Source: Scytonematopsis contorta HA4267-MV1 (GTDB taxonomy: Bacteria; Cyanobacteriota; Cyanobacteriia; Cyanobacteriales; Nostocaceae). From it: 64,000 nucleotides of DNA. A model generated the notes under the pieces. That model did not search any database. It saw only the letters and a program-made list of their open reading frames with translations, and was not told the origin of the DNA. Positions 32,512-42,497 of this stretch are shown one piece after another. A program made the translations under genes and the position numbers. The stretch is taken from positions 124,001-188,000 of the forward strand of contig JAHHIC010000109.1 of NCBI GenBank assembly GCA_019359035.1, in the 5' to 3' direction. Position 1 is the stretch's first letter, and each line of letters opens with the position of its first letter.

Positions 32512-32574
32512 TGCAGTCAACCGTCAACCGTCAACAGTCAACTACCAACCGTCAACTATCAACAGCCAACAGTT
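32512..32574. repeat. CAACCGT/CAACAGT tandem repeat upstream of dnaG
   Basis: Heptamer-like units (CAACCGT, CAACAGT, CAACTAT) stop two bases before the dnaG start ATG, so dnaG lacks a normal Shine-Dalgarno. Confidence 0.85.
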
Positions 32575-32575
32575 T

Positions 32576-34528
32576 ATGCAAATCCCTCGCTTGCACCCGG
32601 ATACCGTTGAGGTTATTAAAGAAAGGGCTGATATTGTAGATGTGATTTCAGAACACGTTGTTCTACGCAAGCGGGGCAAAGATTTTATTGGTTTATGTCC
32701 TTTCCACAATGAAAAAAGCCCTAGTTTTAGTGTCAGCCCAAGTAAGCAAATGTACTTTTGCTTTGGCTGTCAAACTGGGGGAAATGTTTTCACATTTTTG
32801 ACGAGTGTACAAAAACGCTCTTTTTCGGAAGTGGCTCTTGACTTAGCACAGCGTTACCAAGTGCATGTCAAAACTCTGGAACCAGAGCAAAGACAGGAAT
32901 TGCAGCGTCAGATGTCTTTGCGAGACCAATTATATGAAGTTCTCGCAAGTGCGGCAAATTTTTATCAACATGCACTGAAACAACCACAGGGAAAAATCGC
33001 TTTAGACTATCTTCAACAAAAGCGTAGGTTTAACGATGAAGTTATACAACAATTTGGCTTAGGTTTTGCTCCGGGTGGTTGGGAGACTCTTTATCGTTAT
33101 TTGGTGGAAACGAAAGGTTACCCTGTACAACTACTGGAAAAAGCTGGTTTAATTAAATCTCGTAAAGAGGGAAATGGTTACTATGATGTTTTTCGCGACC
33201 GCTTAATGATTCCCATCCACGACGCAATGGGACGAGTTATCGCTTTTGGTGGTCGAACTTTGGGAGATGACCAGCCTAAGTATCTAAATTCCCCTGAGAC
33301 AGAAGTTTTTTTTAAGGGTAAAACTTTATTTGCTCTGGATAAAGCAAGAAATGGTATCTCTCGTGAAGATAAGGCTATTGTTGTCGAGGGATATTTTGAT
33401 GCTATTGCTCTTCATGCTGTGGGTATTACCAATGTTGTCGCTTCTCTTGGTACTGCTCTGAGTATGGAACAAGTGAGATTAGTGTTGCGTTATAGCGACT
33501 CTAAACAAATAATACTTAATTTTGATGCGGATAAAGCGGGGGTAAACGCTGCCGAACGAGCGATTGGGGAAATAGCTGACCTCGCATATAAAGGAGAAGT
33601 TCAGTTAAAGATTCTGAATATACCCGATGGTAAAGATGCTGATGAATATTTATATACTCACGATAGTAGTGATTATCAACAACTTGTAAACAGTGCTCCT
33701 TTGTGGCTGGACTGGCAAATAAAGCAAATCATTAAGGATAGGGATTTAAAACAAGCGACGGATTATCAGCTAGTGTCGCAGGGAGTAGTAAAATTACTTA
33801 AAAATATAGTCAATAAAGATACTCTTGATTATTACGTTTCATATTGTGCGGAAATATTGACTTTAGGGGATACCAGACTCATCCCTTTACGGATAGAAAA
33901 TTTACTCACTCAAATTGGACCATCTGCTACTAGTCCAAAGTCTTTTCCAGTAAGGGTAAATAGAGAACAAGCAACGCAGTATACTCAAGAGCAGTCAACT
34001 ACTGAATCCCAGGAATTTAAAATTCCTAAACAAGCAGGTAATCTTTTACAACATGCCGAAGCTTTATTACTGAAAATTTACCTGCACTATCATCGATATC
34101 GGGAAATGATAGTAAATGCTCTGGAGGAACGAGATTTACAATTCAGTTTGTCTCATCATCGCTTTTTGTGGCAACAAATTATCGAAAATCCTTCACCAAC
34201 GGAAAAAGATTTAATATCTAGTTTGCAAGATAGATATTTGGAATTTCCTGAGGAGATGTCTTTAATTGCTCATTTGTTGCATCTCACCGAAAAAGCTCAG
34301 CAAGAGATGATTTTTTATCAGGAAAAATTAATTTTAGCTGCTGTTGCTGCGATGGAACGGGTGAATTGTGAAAAGTTATCGCGTTACTTTTTAGAGTTGT
34401 ATGAAAAAGCAGATGAAAAAGGGGAAGTACAAGAATCACAGTCTTACTATCAGGCTTTTTATAAATATAAACTACGGCTTTGGGAATTAGACCGTCAGAG
34501 ACATTTTTCGATTACTGATTTGTTCTGA
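32576..34528 (+). CDS. dnaG: DNA primase
   Basis: 650 residues. The CHC2 zinc site is C41, H44, C62, C65. The central Toprim domain has VVEGYFDAIAL and NFDADKAGVNAA. A C-terminal helicase-binding region follows. It makes RNA primers at the replication fork with DnaB. Length is normal for the family. A tandem repeat sits in the leader. The deaminase-toxin gene follows 65 bp downstream. Confidence 0.95.
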   Translation: MQIPRLHPDTVEVIKERADIVDVISEHVVLRKRGKDFIGLCPFHNEKSPSFSVSPSKQMYFCFGCQTGGNVFTFLTSVQKRSFSEVALDLAQRYQVHVKTLEPEQRQELQRQMSLRDQLYEVLASAANFYQHALKQPQGKIALDYLQQKRRFNDEVIQQFGLGFAPGGWETLYRYLVETKGYPVQLLEKAGLIKSRKEGNGYYDVFRDRLMIPIHDAMGRVIAFGGRTLGDDQPKYLNSPETEVFFKGKTLFALDKARNGISREDKAIVVEGYFDAIALHAVGITNVVASLGTALSMEQVRLVLRYSDSKQIILNFDADKAGVNAAERAIGEIADLAYKGEVQLKILNIPDGKDADEYLYTHDSSDYQQLVNSAPLWLDWQIKQIIKDRDLKQATDYQLVSQGVVKLLKNIVNKDTLDYYVSYCAEILTLGDTRLIPLRIENLLTQIGPSATSPKSFPVRVNREQATQYTQEQSTTESQEFKIPKQAGNLLQHAEALLLKIYLHYHRYREMIVNALEERDLQFSLSHHRFLWQQIIENPSPTEKDLISSLQDRYLEFPEEMSLIAHLLHLTEKAQQEMIFYQEKLILAAVAAMERVNCEKLSRYFLELYEKADEKGEVQESQSYYQAFYKYKLRLWELDRQRHFSITDLF

Positions 34529-34593
34529 TTAGTATCGAAATTGGGAGCATCCTTGTTGTGCAAATTTATCGGAAAGTGTAAATTTTGTAGTGC

Positions 34594-35019
34594 TTGAAAC
34601 CAAAAAATGGAAAAGTAGATAACGTGTTTGAGGAACTGGCAAAATATAGACAAAACTTAGGTTTACCTTCTTCAGGCAGCCCAGAAGACAAGTCAACTAT
34701 TGCAAAGCTAGAAATAGGTGGTAAAAGTTTCTTTGGGGTCAATTCCAGTGATAATCCTTATCCTCGTCAGATAAAATTTAATGTGAACCCCATTACAAAA
34801 ACTCATGCAGAAGCTGATGCTTTTCAACAAGCATACGATGCAGGTATTAGGGGTGGTAAAGCACGTTTAATAGTAGATAGGGACTTATGTGCAGCTTGTG
34901 GATTAAGAGGTGGGGTAAACTCCATAGCTTGGCAGTTAGGCATAGAAGAACTAGAAATTATTGCTCCTAGCGGAAGTAAAACAATAATAGTACAGCCACC
35001 AAAAACAAGGAGAAAGTAA
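34594..35019 (+). CDS. Cytidine-deaminase-fold polymorphic toxin domain (orphan)
   Basis: 141 residues from TTG 34594; GTG 34624 is an alternative. The zinc deaminase motifs are intact: H71-A-E73 (THAEADAFQQAYDAG) and C99-x2-C102 (DRDLCAACG). The layout resembles the toxin deaminases found at C termini of RHS, CdiA and other secreted polymorphic proteins, of which DddA is one. Here it has no N-terminal delivery domain, signal or repeat. A one-base overlap (TAATG) joins it to a downstream Imm1 immunity gene. Whether the target is DNA, RNA or free nucleotides cannot be told. Confidence 0.75.
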   Translation: MKPKNGKVDNVFEELAKYRQNLGLPSSGSPEDKSTIAKLEIGGKSFFGVNSSDNPYPRQIKFNVNPITKTHAEADAFQQAYDAGIRGGKARLIVDRDLCAACGLRGGVNSIAWQLGIEELEIIAPSGSKTIIVQPPKTRRK

Positions 35020-35432
35020 TGTTAGTCTTGGATATGACAACTGAAAAATGGATTGGTAATAAAAACGAATGTAATTTTGTTAAAAATCCTAATTGGAGTC
35101 AAATAGAAACGGCGATTCGCGAATTAGATGGTTCAAGTAAAACTTTAGTGACATTAGGAGTTGATGAAGATACTTATATGAGTATAGGTGGTGGGGAAAA
35201 TATATATATTGTGACAGTTACTTTTGATAATTTGAATTTTCATACTTTAATAGACCCTTCTAAACTAGAAGGAATAGGAGAATTAGTTGTTGGCGGACAA
35301 AAAGGTAATTATTCAACTAGTGAATGTGTCGATTTATTACGTTGTCTACTTGCTGCTAGGACTTTTGCAGAATCTGGACAACTTGATACATTGTTAACTT
35401 GGTCAGAAGATAAGTCCTTAGTTGTTGCGTAA
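35019..35432 (+). CDS. Imm1-family immunity protein
   Basis: 137 residues. N-terminal half: NWSQIETAIRELDGSSKTLVTL, DTYMSIGGGENIYIVTV, then YSTSECVDLLRCLLAARTF, matching remembered Imm1 immunity proteins. Imm1 proteins are cytosolic antidotes frequently coded directly after deaminase-type toxins. The ATG overlaps the toxin stop by one base, so toxin and antidote are translationally coupled. Confidence 0.75.
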   Translation: MLVLDMTTEKWIGNKNECNFVKNPNWSQIETAIRELDGSSKTLVTLGVDEDTYMSIGGGENIYIVTVTFDNLNFHTLIDPSKLEGIGELVVGGQKGNYSTSECVDLLRCLLAARTFAESGQLDTLLTWSEDKSLVVA

Positions 35433-35685
35433 ATAATGTAAATGTATTTATTGCAAGTATTTGGCGATTATTTTCCATCATAATCCGTTCATACAACTGT
35501 TGTACTAGGCATTTAGATAACCCATTCACGCTTCGTGAGGGCTAAAAGCTAAAGTTAGCTTTAGCTTACTACAATAAGCATTTCAACCCGTTAAAAACGG
35601 GTTTTAGCTTTCAGCCGGTAAGCGCGACGCACAACGTAGTGAACGCGCCAGCGTCCGCTTACGGATACTTTAGTTCAGGGGGTAT
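35433..35685. repeat. Intergenic repeat cluster with GGGCTAAAAGC / GTTAAAAACGGG hairpins
   Basis: After the Imm1 gene there is about 80 bp of featureless sequence, then a repeat cluster from about 35535. It contains GGGCTAAAAGCTAAAG, AACCCGTTAAAAACGGGTT (a hairpin) and TTTTAGCTTTCAGCC, then GCGCGACGCACAACGTAGTG. A related element is at 48135-48245. Its right edge abuts the broken radical-SAM fragment. Confidence 0.7.
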
Positions 35686-35808
35686 CTAGGCTGCGACTGT
35701 AATAATCCCTAACGGAGGCAAGACCGCTTTGAGTTCGGCAATTTCCATAAAGCGGTCGTAAGACCAAAAGGACTGGGGAAACTGAGGATAAATCAATAGT
35801 GCTTTCAT
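35686..35808 (-). pseudogene. N-terminal fragment of a B12-binding radical SAM protein
   Basis: Minus strand, 40 codons: MKALLIYPQFPQSFWSYDRF and MEIAELKAVLPPLGIITVAA, then a TAG stop at the border of a repeat cluster. This is the typical start of cyanobacterial B12-binding-domain radical SAM proteins, normally about 500 residues. Everything after the first 40 residues is missing, so this is a truncated relic. Confidence 0.75.
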
Positions 35809-36413
35809 ATTTTTTTCTTAATTTTCTCTTTCTTAACTGACAATTATTTGGTTGTAAATTTGAACTACTCTAAAATAGTAATTTTCAAAATTATGGTAAA
35901 GTCCTGGAATTAAATTTAGGCGATTTTCAGTGTTTATATGGCTATAAACCTTACACATAGACAAATACTATCTATAAATACTATCTCCTGATATTACAAA
36001 GTGTAACAGGTTCGCTATTTATTAGTAGGTAGGATGTTGAATTCTAGCTTGCATACTATGGATGATGTCGTTTCCGATGGCATCGGAATTACTGGCTCAC
36101 GCATAAACCGGAGGTTTTCCCGCAGGGTAGCCGCAAAGACGCAAAGGAAGAAATAATTTCATATGATGAAATTATTTCTTCTCTGAAAAAAGGGCTAATT
36201 CCAGTTGAGTTTGCTATCGGCTTGTACTAAATTTGTGTTTTTTGTTTACCGTAAAGTATAAAACTTAATTTGAAAATTTAAATTTAAACTTCTTGTATAA
36301 AATATATGTAGTAAGTTCATAGTTTTTGATTAAATTGATTAGTTAAATTCGTAACAGTAGATACTATTTTTTATAAACTAGTGTATAGTGGTTATTAGAT
36401 TACACATAACCAG
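35809..36413. other. Gene-free region upstream of the fasciclin gene
   Basis: About 600 bp. It contains a perfect palindrome at 36147-36181 and the phrase CCGCAAAGACGCAAAGGAAG, a motif frequently seen in cyanobacterial intergenic repeats. No ORF or RNA is recognised. The fasciclin promoter is probably in the AT-rich right half. Confidence 0.5.
36147..36181. repeat. Perfect 16-bp inverted repeat, 3-bp loop
   Basis: Arms GAAGAAATAATTTCAT and ATGAAATTATTTCTTC with loop ATG. It is AT-rich, so it may be a protein-binding operator or hairpin; no T tract of terminator length follows. Confidence 0.85.
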
Positions 36414-36824
36414 GTGAAAAATTTGGCTGACATTATTGATACGGCTGTTAAGGCAGGTTCTTTCGATACTCTAGTTGCTGCAATCAAAGCTGCCAATTTG
36501 GTAGATACTTTGAAAGGTGCTGGCCCATTTACCGTGTTTGCGCCTACTGATGAAGCATTTGCTAAGCTTCCAGCAGGTACAGTAGATACACTACTTAAAG
36601 ACATTCCAAAGCTCACAAAAATCCTGACTTATCATGTCGTTCCAGGTAAGGTACTTGCATCAGACGTGGTTAAGCTGAAATCAGCTACCACAGTTGAAGG
36701 TTCAGATGTGAAAATTGATGCTTCTAAAGGTGTAAAGATTAATGATGCCACTGTTGCAACTCCAGATGTTGCTGCTGATAACGGTGTTATCCATATTATT
36801 GACACAGTATTGATTCCCGCGTAA
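36414..36824 (+). CDS. Fasciclin (FAS1) domain protein
   Basis: 136 residues from GTG 36414. A single FAS1 domain: [17 protein letters not shown] (H1 motif), [15 protein letters not shown] (YH motif) and [14 protein letters not shown] (H2 motif). FAS1 domains mediate cell or matrix adhesion. No signal peptide is visible, although cyanobacterial homologues are often extracellular; an upstream start was not found. It stands alone. Confidence 0.88.
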   Translation: MKNLADIIDTAVKAGSFDTLVAAIKAANLVDTLKGAGPFTVFAPTDEAFAKLPAGTVDTLLKDIPKLTKILTYHVVPGKVLASDVVKLKSATTVEGSDVKIDASKGVKINDATVATPDVAADNGVIHIIDTVLIPA

Positions 36825-36895
36825 GCAATCGCTTAGGTCGAGAACACTATTTGTGGGGTTGCGATTTCTAGATTCGCAATCCCACTAGTATTTAT

Positions 36896-37212
36896 CTCTT
36901 AAAGGGTGTTTATAAAGAGAACATTAAGCATCGTTTATATCACAAGCCAGCCAGTGACTAAAGTCACTGTCTAAAAGCCGAAGTCCTCTAAAAGAGGACT
37001 GAATAATATATCAAAAATAAATATTTTACAAAATTTAAGATATTTCCAAAAATCTTATTTCTTATTAGTCCTCTACCCTTCGGGAAAACTAAGCGCTCCG
37101 CTCCACTGCGTGAACGTGTACAGAGGACTTTAGCTTTTAGACAGTGACTTTAGTCACTGGCTTGTGGTATGCATGGTGTCTGAATATTTTATTTATAAAC
37201 ATTTTCTTAGTG
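36896..37212. repeat. MITE-like element (second copy), with terminal inverted repeats
   Basis: About 315 bp. The ends CTCTTAAAGGGTGTTTATAAAG and TTTATAAACATTTTCTTAGTG are imperfect inverted repeats of about 20 bp. Inside are AAGCCAGCCAGTGACTAAAG, AAGTCCTC, an insertion with GCGCTCCGCTCCACTGCGTG, and mirrored right-hand arms. The copy at 11367 has the same plan. The right end includes the stop codon of the 1720-residue kinase gene. Confidence 0.85.
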
Positions 37213-40200
37213 CGTGCTGTATGTTATGTAACAATCACGTCCCCGTCGCTTTGCTTCGTAAAGCGCCTTGTCTGCATCTGCTATTAAGTCTGTAGGAGAG
37301 GTCGTGTTATTTGGGATTACAGTTGCAATACCCAAGCTGACCGTAATAAATTCACTGACATCTGAACAAGCATGGGGCAATTTTGATTGACAAACTGCTT
37401 TCTGAATTCCTTCTGCAACAACAATCGCTCCCTTAACATTTGTTGATGGCAAAATCACAGTAAACTCTTCTCCACCATAACGAGCAACCAAATCTGTTGG
37501 ACGTGTTGCCACAGTTAGCAACGCTTTAGCAATTTGTTGTAGGCATTGGTCGCCAGATTGATGACCGTAAAAATCGTTGTATTTTTTGAAATAATCGACA
37601 TCACATAAAATCAGTGATAAAGGTTTTTGACGGAGTTTTAAGCGATTCCATTCCTGCAACAAATACTCATCAAAATAGTGGCGATTGGCAATTTGAGTTA
37701 ATTTATCGAGTCTGTAGAGACGTTGTAATTCTTGATTCGCTTCTACTAGTTCATCTTGAGTTACTTTGAGAATTTCTAAAGTTTTGCTTACTTCTTTGGT
37801 TCGCTCCTGAATTTTTTCTTCTAGGTTGTGGTTAGACTCAGCTAATTTGCCTGTTACTTCTTGTAATGATTCTTCTGCCTGTTGACGCTCGTTGATTTCT
37901 TGCTTAAGATTTTCATAAAGTTGAGCATTTTTGATGGAAATTGCTGCCTGAGAAGATAAAATTCTTATTATTTCTAATCTTTCTGATGTGAAAACACCTA
38001 CAGCAAGATTATTTTCTAGGTAAAGTAAACCAAAAAGCTCACCTTGGTAAATAATCGGTGTACATAATACAGATTTAGGTTGATTTTGAATAATATACGC
38101 ATCTGTGGTAAATATTCCCTCATGGGCTGCATCTGTTAAAATTACATCTTCTCTGGTTCTAACTACATAGTTTATTAAGGAATCGGGCAGCTGTTGCTTA
38201 GCCTCGGCTAGCATCGATTGGCATAGTACTACTTCCGAAGTATCTACAGTAGCCTTAGCCTCAATAAATAGCTGTTCTTGCTGCTTTAAAATGAGAAAAG
38301 CAGTTTGAGCACCTGCATTTTCAATCACTATAGTCATTAATTTTTTTAGTAACTTCTCTAAAATAATTTCACTGGCAATAGTTTGAGAAGCTTTGATAAT
38401 TGTAGCCGAATCTAAAGCTTGTGAATTACTGCTTGTATTAGAGGAATTAGAGTTATTATTTTGAGCTAATTTTAAATCTTTCTGGGAATAAATAATTATA
38501 TGTGGGTATTTTGATTCTAAATCTTTAACTTTGGCAATAGCTCCCCAGCATATATAATTATAGTGTGCCTTAGTCATATAAGTTTGAGCTATTTCCTGGC
38601 GTCCTAAATTTAAATAGAATTTAGCCGCTAATTCATAAGCTAGTGCTTCTTCTTGAATATATTTGTTTTTCTGTGCTCCGGCTATAGCGGAATCGTAGTA
38701 CTTCATAGCCGCTAGTATTTGTCCCAATACTCTAGCCTTTTCAGCTTCCACTAATTCATATTTGTGCTGATAATTCATAGGAGCGTTTTCAGTCCAGTAT
38801 TTCATCTTTTCCTGATTTTCTTCTACTTGCTTTAAGTATTCTTTTAACTCATTTATTTGATTGTCTTTTGATTGCAATAAATTCTGAGAATACTCAGCCA
38901 GCAATGCTAAAGAATAAAACCAGTTATGTAATGTAAATATAACTTCACTTTGTATAAATCCAGCATAATTTAATGCTGTTTTTGCATAAACTAGAGAATT
39001 TTTATATTGTTCAAAAGTATAACAAAGAAATGATTTATAAAAATAAAAATCAAATAACGAGATTAAACTTTTAGTTGATAAAAAATAAGGTAAGGCTTCT
39101 TCCTCGTTCAGAATATCACCAACTAATTTAGTTTGAGCTACAGAATTATTGAGTAGATTAGCTACTGCCTGAGCGCATATTTTAGTTAGATAAAGTGGAT
39201 GTTGTTGCTCCAATTTGCTAATAAATTTGATATAAATTGCCTGATTGTGTGCAACTGATTCTAAATGTTCTCCGGCAAAAAACAGATGAGAACAGTAAAA
39301 ATTTGCTGCGTGGCACGCAAACTCAATATCTCCAACTTCCAGTCCGCTTTCAATTGCCTCATGCAAAGAATCTATAGTTTCTTTTATATGCTGTTTTTTA
39401 TAAGTAATATTAATATTAATTGCTACTAATGCTTTAGATTTAAAATCTTTAGCATTTAATTGATGTAATATTTTTAAAGCTAGTTGACCAAGTCGATAGG
39501 CAAAATTAATATTTGGAACAAACCAAGTTGTAAGAACACCATAAATTGCGTAAGCGTAGATAGATGGAGGTGAATTGCCGTGTTGCCTAGAAATTTCAAC
39601 CATAGTATAAAGGATTGATAACACTATTGTACTCTCGCCAAAAGCAGCAGCAGGATGAATCAGAATTAAAATCTCCATTGCTGCTAACTTGTATGGGTTC
39701 ATCATAGGTGGTAGGCTAGCCAACTGCTCGACGTTAAGATTTTGTGGTGGTGATTTTACTAAGGTAATATCTAGCATGGACAAAACATTTTGCCCAATAT
39801 CTAAAACAGTATTGATTTGATTTTGCGCTAAGTAAATTTTAATTTTGATTTGATACAATTTGACTTTATCTAGGGTATCTTGAACTTTTTCCAGTGCCAA
39901 TTCACATAACATTAATGCTCTTGTTAAATTAGCCTTTAGATATTCTACTTCTGATATTTCTATATATAAGTTGAAAGTCAATGTGTATTGATTTTGCCAG
40001 CTATCAGGATGTAGTATTTGTAAACCTACGTTCAAGTAATTGGCTGCAGATTCATAAGCGGTAGCAGCTTTAGCTTTCTTACCAGCAATAAGATTTAACT
40101 GAGCTAGTTCATCCTTTCGGATTTGTGTTGTTAGTAGGTCAGCACCAAAATTTAATTGGTTAACTAAGGTAAAAATATTATCTTTCTGTTGCTCTGGTGT

Positions 40201-42369
40201 GCTACTTTTTAGCAAAAGTTGACCAATTTTTAAATGAGTATTCTTTCTGGTTGATTCTGGAATCAACGAGTAGGCTGCTTGCTGTACTCTGTCATGCAAA
40301 AATTTATATTTAATTTTCACATCACTCATTTTGAAAACACCTGATTCTACCTCCTCAAACACCAAAGGAATTTTATAATTTGAAGATAAAGGTAGAATTA
40401 GACCTGCTTGCAAGGCACTCCACAAATGAGCAGCCGTCACGATGTCTGATGTTTCATTGACTGTTGCTAAAATGTCTAGGTTAAATTCATTGCCGATACA
40501 GGCTGCCAACTGTAAAACTTTTTGTGTATCTGGTGGCAATTTACGAATATTTCTACCAATCAGTTCGACAATATTATAATCAGTGATGCCAACTGCTTGA
40601 ATTTTCTGAATATCCCACTCCCAGTTATCTGTTTCTACCTGATAAACAAGTAGATGTTCGGTATATAAACTTTTGAGTAACTGAGTTAAGAAAAAGGGAT
40701 TTCCTTGAGTTAAATTATAGACTAATTCTGCTAATAATTTAACTTGGCTAGCAACATTCCCTTTATTGAATGTATCTGCTATTAGTCGCTGGACATGAGT
40801 CAGTAACAGCGGTTCTACGTTGATGTTATAGACCACAATATCTGTTTGACGTAACTTTTCCAGCGTTTGTATTAATGGGTGGGTGGGGTTGACTTCGTTA
40901 TCTCGGTAGGCTCCTATTATAAATAGGTATTGACTACTATTATCTGTAATCAAGAGTCGAATTAATTTTAAAGATGCAGAATCAGCCCACTGTAAATCAT
41001 CTAAAAAAATGACTAATGGATGTTCTGGTTGGCAAAAAACATTTACAAATTGTTGAAAAACGCGGTTAAATCGATTTTCAGATTCAGTAGCACCTAGCTT
41101 GGGAACATCAGGTTGTGAGCCAATAATTAACTCTACGGAGGGAATCACATCAATGACAACTTGACCGTTCGCATCAAGAGCCTCTAGTATTTTATTTTTC
41201 CAAACAGCAATCTGCTGCTCATTCTCTGTTAATAGCTGACGAATTAATTCTTGAAAAGCCTGAATTAAAGCAGCATAGGGGATATCTCGCTTGAACTGGT
41301 CGAATTTACCTGTAATAAAATATGCTTTTGCTGCAGCAATGGATTTATGAACTTCATTAACAATTGAAGTTTTACCAATACCTGAATAACCTGATACTAG
41401 CATTATTTCTGCTGTCCCCTGGCTGACTCTGAGGAAAGCATTCATCAGCGTCGCAACTTCTTGTTCTCTGCCATAAAGCTTTTGTGGAATTAAAAGCTGA
41501 CTGCCGCAATCGCGCTGACCGGGGATAAAATCTTTAATTTCTCCGGTGTTTTGCAGTTGTAGTAAACAATTTTCTAAATCGAATTTCAATCCAGCCGCAC
41601 TTTGGTATCGTTCCTCTGCATTTTTAGCTAACAGTTTCATAACAATATCTGAAACTACTTTAGGAATTTGAAGAAGTTGATAAGGTAGTACTGGTTGTTT
41701 GGCTATATGACAGTGAACCAACTCCAGAGGTTCGTGGCTTGTGAATGGCAACCTCCCTGTAAGCATTTCATATAAAGTAACTCCCAAAGAGTAGAAATCT
41801 GTACGATAGTCAATCGAGCGATTCATCCTCCCTGTTTGTTCAGGAGCCATGTAAGCTAAAGTACCTTCTAAGAAGTTAGGATTCCGAATAGTTTGTTTTT
41901 CTAATAATAGACGTGATGAAAGACCAAAATCAGCCAACTTCACCTGTCCTGTTTCAACATTGATAATTATATTGCTAGGCTTAATGTCTTTATGAATAAT
42001 CTCGACTTGATATAAATCTATTAATATGGATGCTAGGGCAATTGCTATTTGCAAACATTCTGAAATTGTTAATTTCCTAGATATGAGAATTTTACTTAAG
42101 GACTGACCGCCAAAATCTTCTAAGATTAGTGCAAAGGCATTTTGGTATTTTTCTAGACTGTAAGTTTTAACAACTCCTCCAATGTTCAAGTCTTTGATAA
42201 CTTTATACTCATGCCGTAAACGAGTAATTTCTTCTAGTGTCGGATACTGAGATTTGAGCAGCTTAATTGCTACTGACTGTTGTTTATGCTTACTCTTGCC
42301 TCGGTAGACAACTGTTACCTTTCCATGATGAATTTTTTCAAGAATCTCGTATCCTGGAATAGCAATCAT
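37207..42369 (-). CDS. Ser/Thr kinase - AAA ATPase - GAF - GGDEF multidomain protein
   Basis: 1720 residues. An N-terminal Hanks-type kinase (about 7-270) has K36, HKDIKPSN (126-133) and DFG (147-149). A predicted ATPase has Walker A GYSGIGKTS (327-335) and a Walker B-like VIFLDDLQWAD. A long helical TPR-like region (about 700-1330) precedes a GAF domain (about 1390-1530), a coiled coil, and a diguanylate cyclase domain with GGEEF (1632-1636). All three catalytic modules look intact. This architecture links Ser/Thr phosphorylation to c-di-GMP synthesis and is known in filamentous cyanobacteria. The stop codon is inside a MITE end. Confidence 0.9.
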   Translation of the reverse strand: MIAIPGYEILEKIHHGKVTVVYRGKSKHKQQSVAIKLLKSQYPTLEEITRLRHEYKVIKDLNIGGVVKTYSLEKYQNAFALILEDFGGQSLSKILISRKLTISECLQIAIALASILIDLYQVEIIHKDIKPSNIIINVETGQVKLADFGLSSRLLLEKQTIRNPNFLEGTLAYMAPEQTGRMNRSIDYRTDFYSLGVTLYEMLTGRLPFTSHEPLELVHCHIAKQPVLPYQLLQIPKVVSDIVMKLLAKNAEERYQSAAGLKFDLENCLLQLQNTGEIKDFIPGQRDCGSQLLIPQKLYGREQEVATLMNAFLRVSQGTAEIMLVSGYSGIGKTSIVNEVHKSIAAAKAYFITGKFDQFKRDIPYAALIQAFQELIRQLLTENEQQIAVWKNKILEALDANGQVVIDVIPSVELIIGSQPDVPKLGATESENRFNRVFQQFVNVFCQPEHPLVIFLDDLQWADSASLKLIRLLITDNSSQYLFIIGAYRDNEVNPTHPLIQTLEKLRQTDIVVYNINVEPLLLTHVQRLIADTFNKGNVASQVKLLAELVYNLTQGNPFFLTQLLKSLYTEHLLVYQVETDNWEWDIQKIQAVGITDYNIVELIGRNIRKLPPDTQKVLQLAACIGNEFNLDILATVNETSDIVTAAHLWSALQAGLILPLSSNYKIPLVFEEVESGVFKMSDVKIKYKFLHDRVQQAAYSLIPESTRKNTHLKIGQLLLKSSTPEQQKDNIFTLVNQLNFGADLLTTQIRKDELAQLNLIAGKKAKAATAYESAANYLNVGLQILHPDSWQNQYTLTFNLYIEISEVEYLKANLTRALMLCELALEKVQDTLDKVKLYQIKIKIYLAQNQINTVLDIGQNVLSMLDITLVKSPPQNLNVEQLASLPPMMNPYKLAAMEILILIHPAAAFGESTIVLSILYTMVEISRQHGNSPPSIYAYAIYGVLTTWFVPNINFAYRLGQLALKILHQLNAKDFKSKALVAININITYKKQHIKETIDSLHEAIESGLEVGDIEFACHAANFYCSHLFFAGEHLESVAHNQAIYIKFISKLEQQHPLYLTKICAQAVANLLNNSVAQTKLVGDILNEEEALPYFLSTKSLISLFDFYFYKSFLCYTFEQYKNSLVYAKTALNYAGFIQSEVIFTLHNWFYSLALLAEYSQNLLQSKDNQINELKEYLKQVEENQEKMKYWTENAPMNYQHKYELVEAEKARVLGQILAAMKYYDSAIAGAQKNKYIQEEALAYELAAKFYLNLGRQEIAQTYMTKAHYNYICWGAIAKVKDLESKYPHIIIYSQKDLKLAQNNNSNSSNTSSNSQALDSATIIKASQTIASEIILEKLLKKLMTIVIENAGAQTAFLILKQQEQLFIEAKATVDTSEVVLCQSMLAEAKQQLPDSLINYVVRTREDVILTDAAHEGIFTTDAYIIQNQPKSVLCTPIIYQGELFGLLYLENNLAVGVFTSERLEIIRILSSQAAISIKNAQLYENLKQEINERQQAEESLQEVTGKLAESNHNLEEKIQERTKEVSKTLEILKVTQDELVEANQELQRLYRLDKLTQIANRHYFDEYLLQEWNRLKLRQKPLSLILCDVDYFKKYNDFYGHQSGDQCLQQIAKALLTVATRPTDLVARYGGEEFTVILPSTNVKGAIVVAEGIQKAVCQSKLPHACSDVSEFITVSLGIATVIPNNTTSPTDLIADADKALYEAKRRGRDCYITYSTH

Positions 42370-42497
42370 AACTTACGCACACCCTGTAAACTTTGCTACG
42401 CTAAACAAGTAGAGAAGTTCTGGCAAAACGTCTCTACTGGGTTTATATGTTATTGTATTGTTACATTAGTAAGTTATTATACGTTGGAGTCTGAATT

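Noticed and set aside
34594-34624. Upstream toxin delivery region read through from dnaG
   Set aside because: The dnaG stop at 34528 and the 65-bp gap leave no room for a fused domain.
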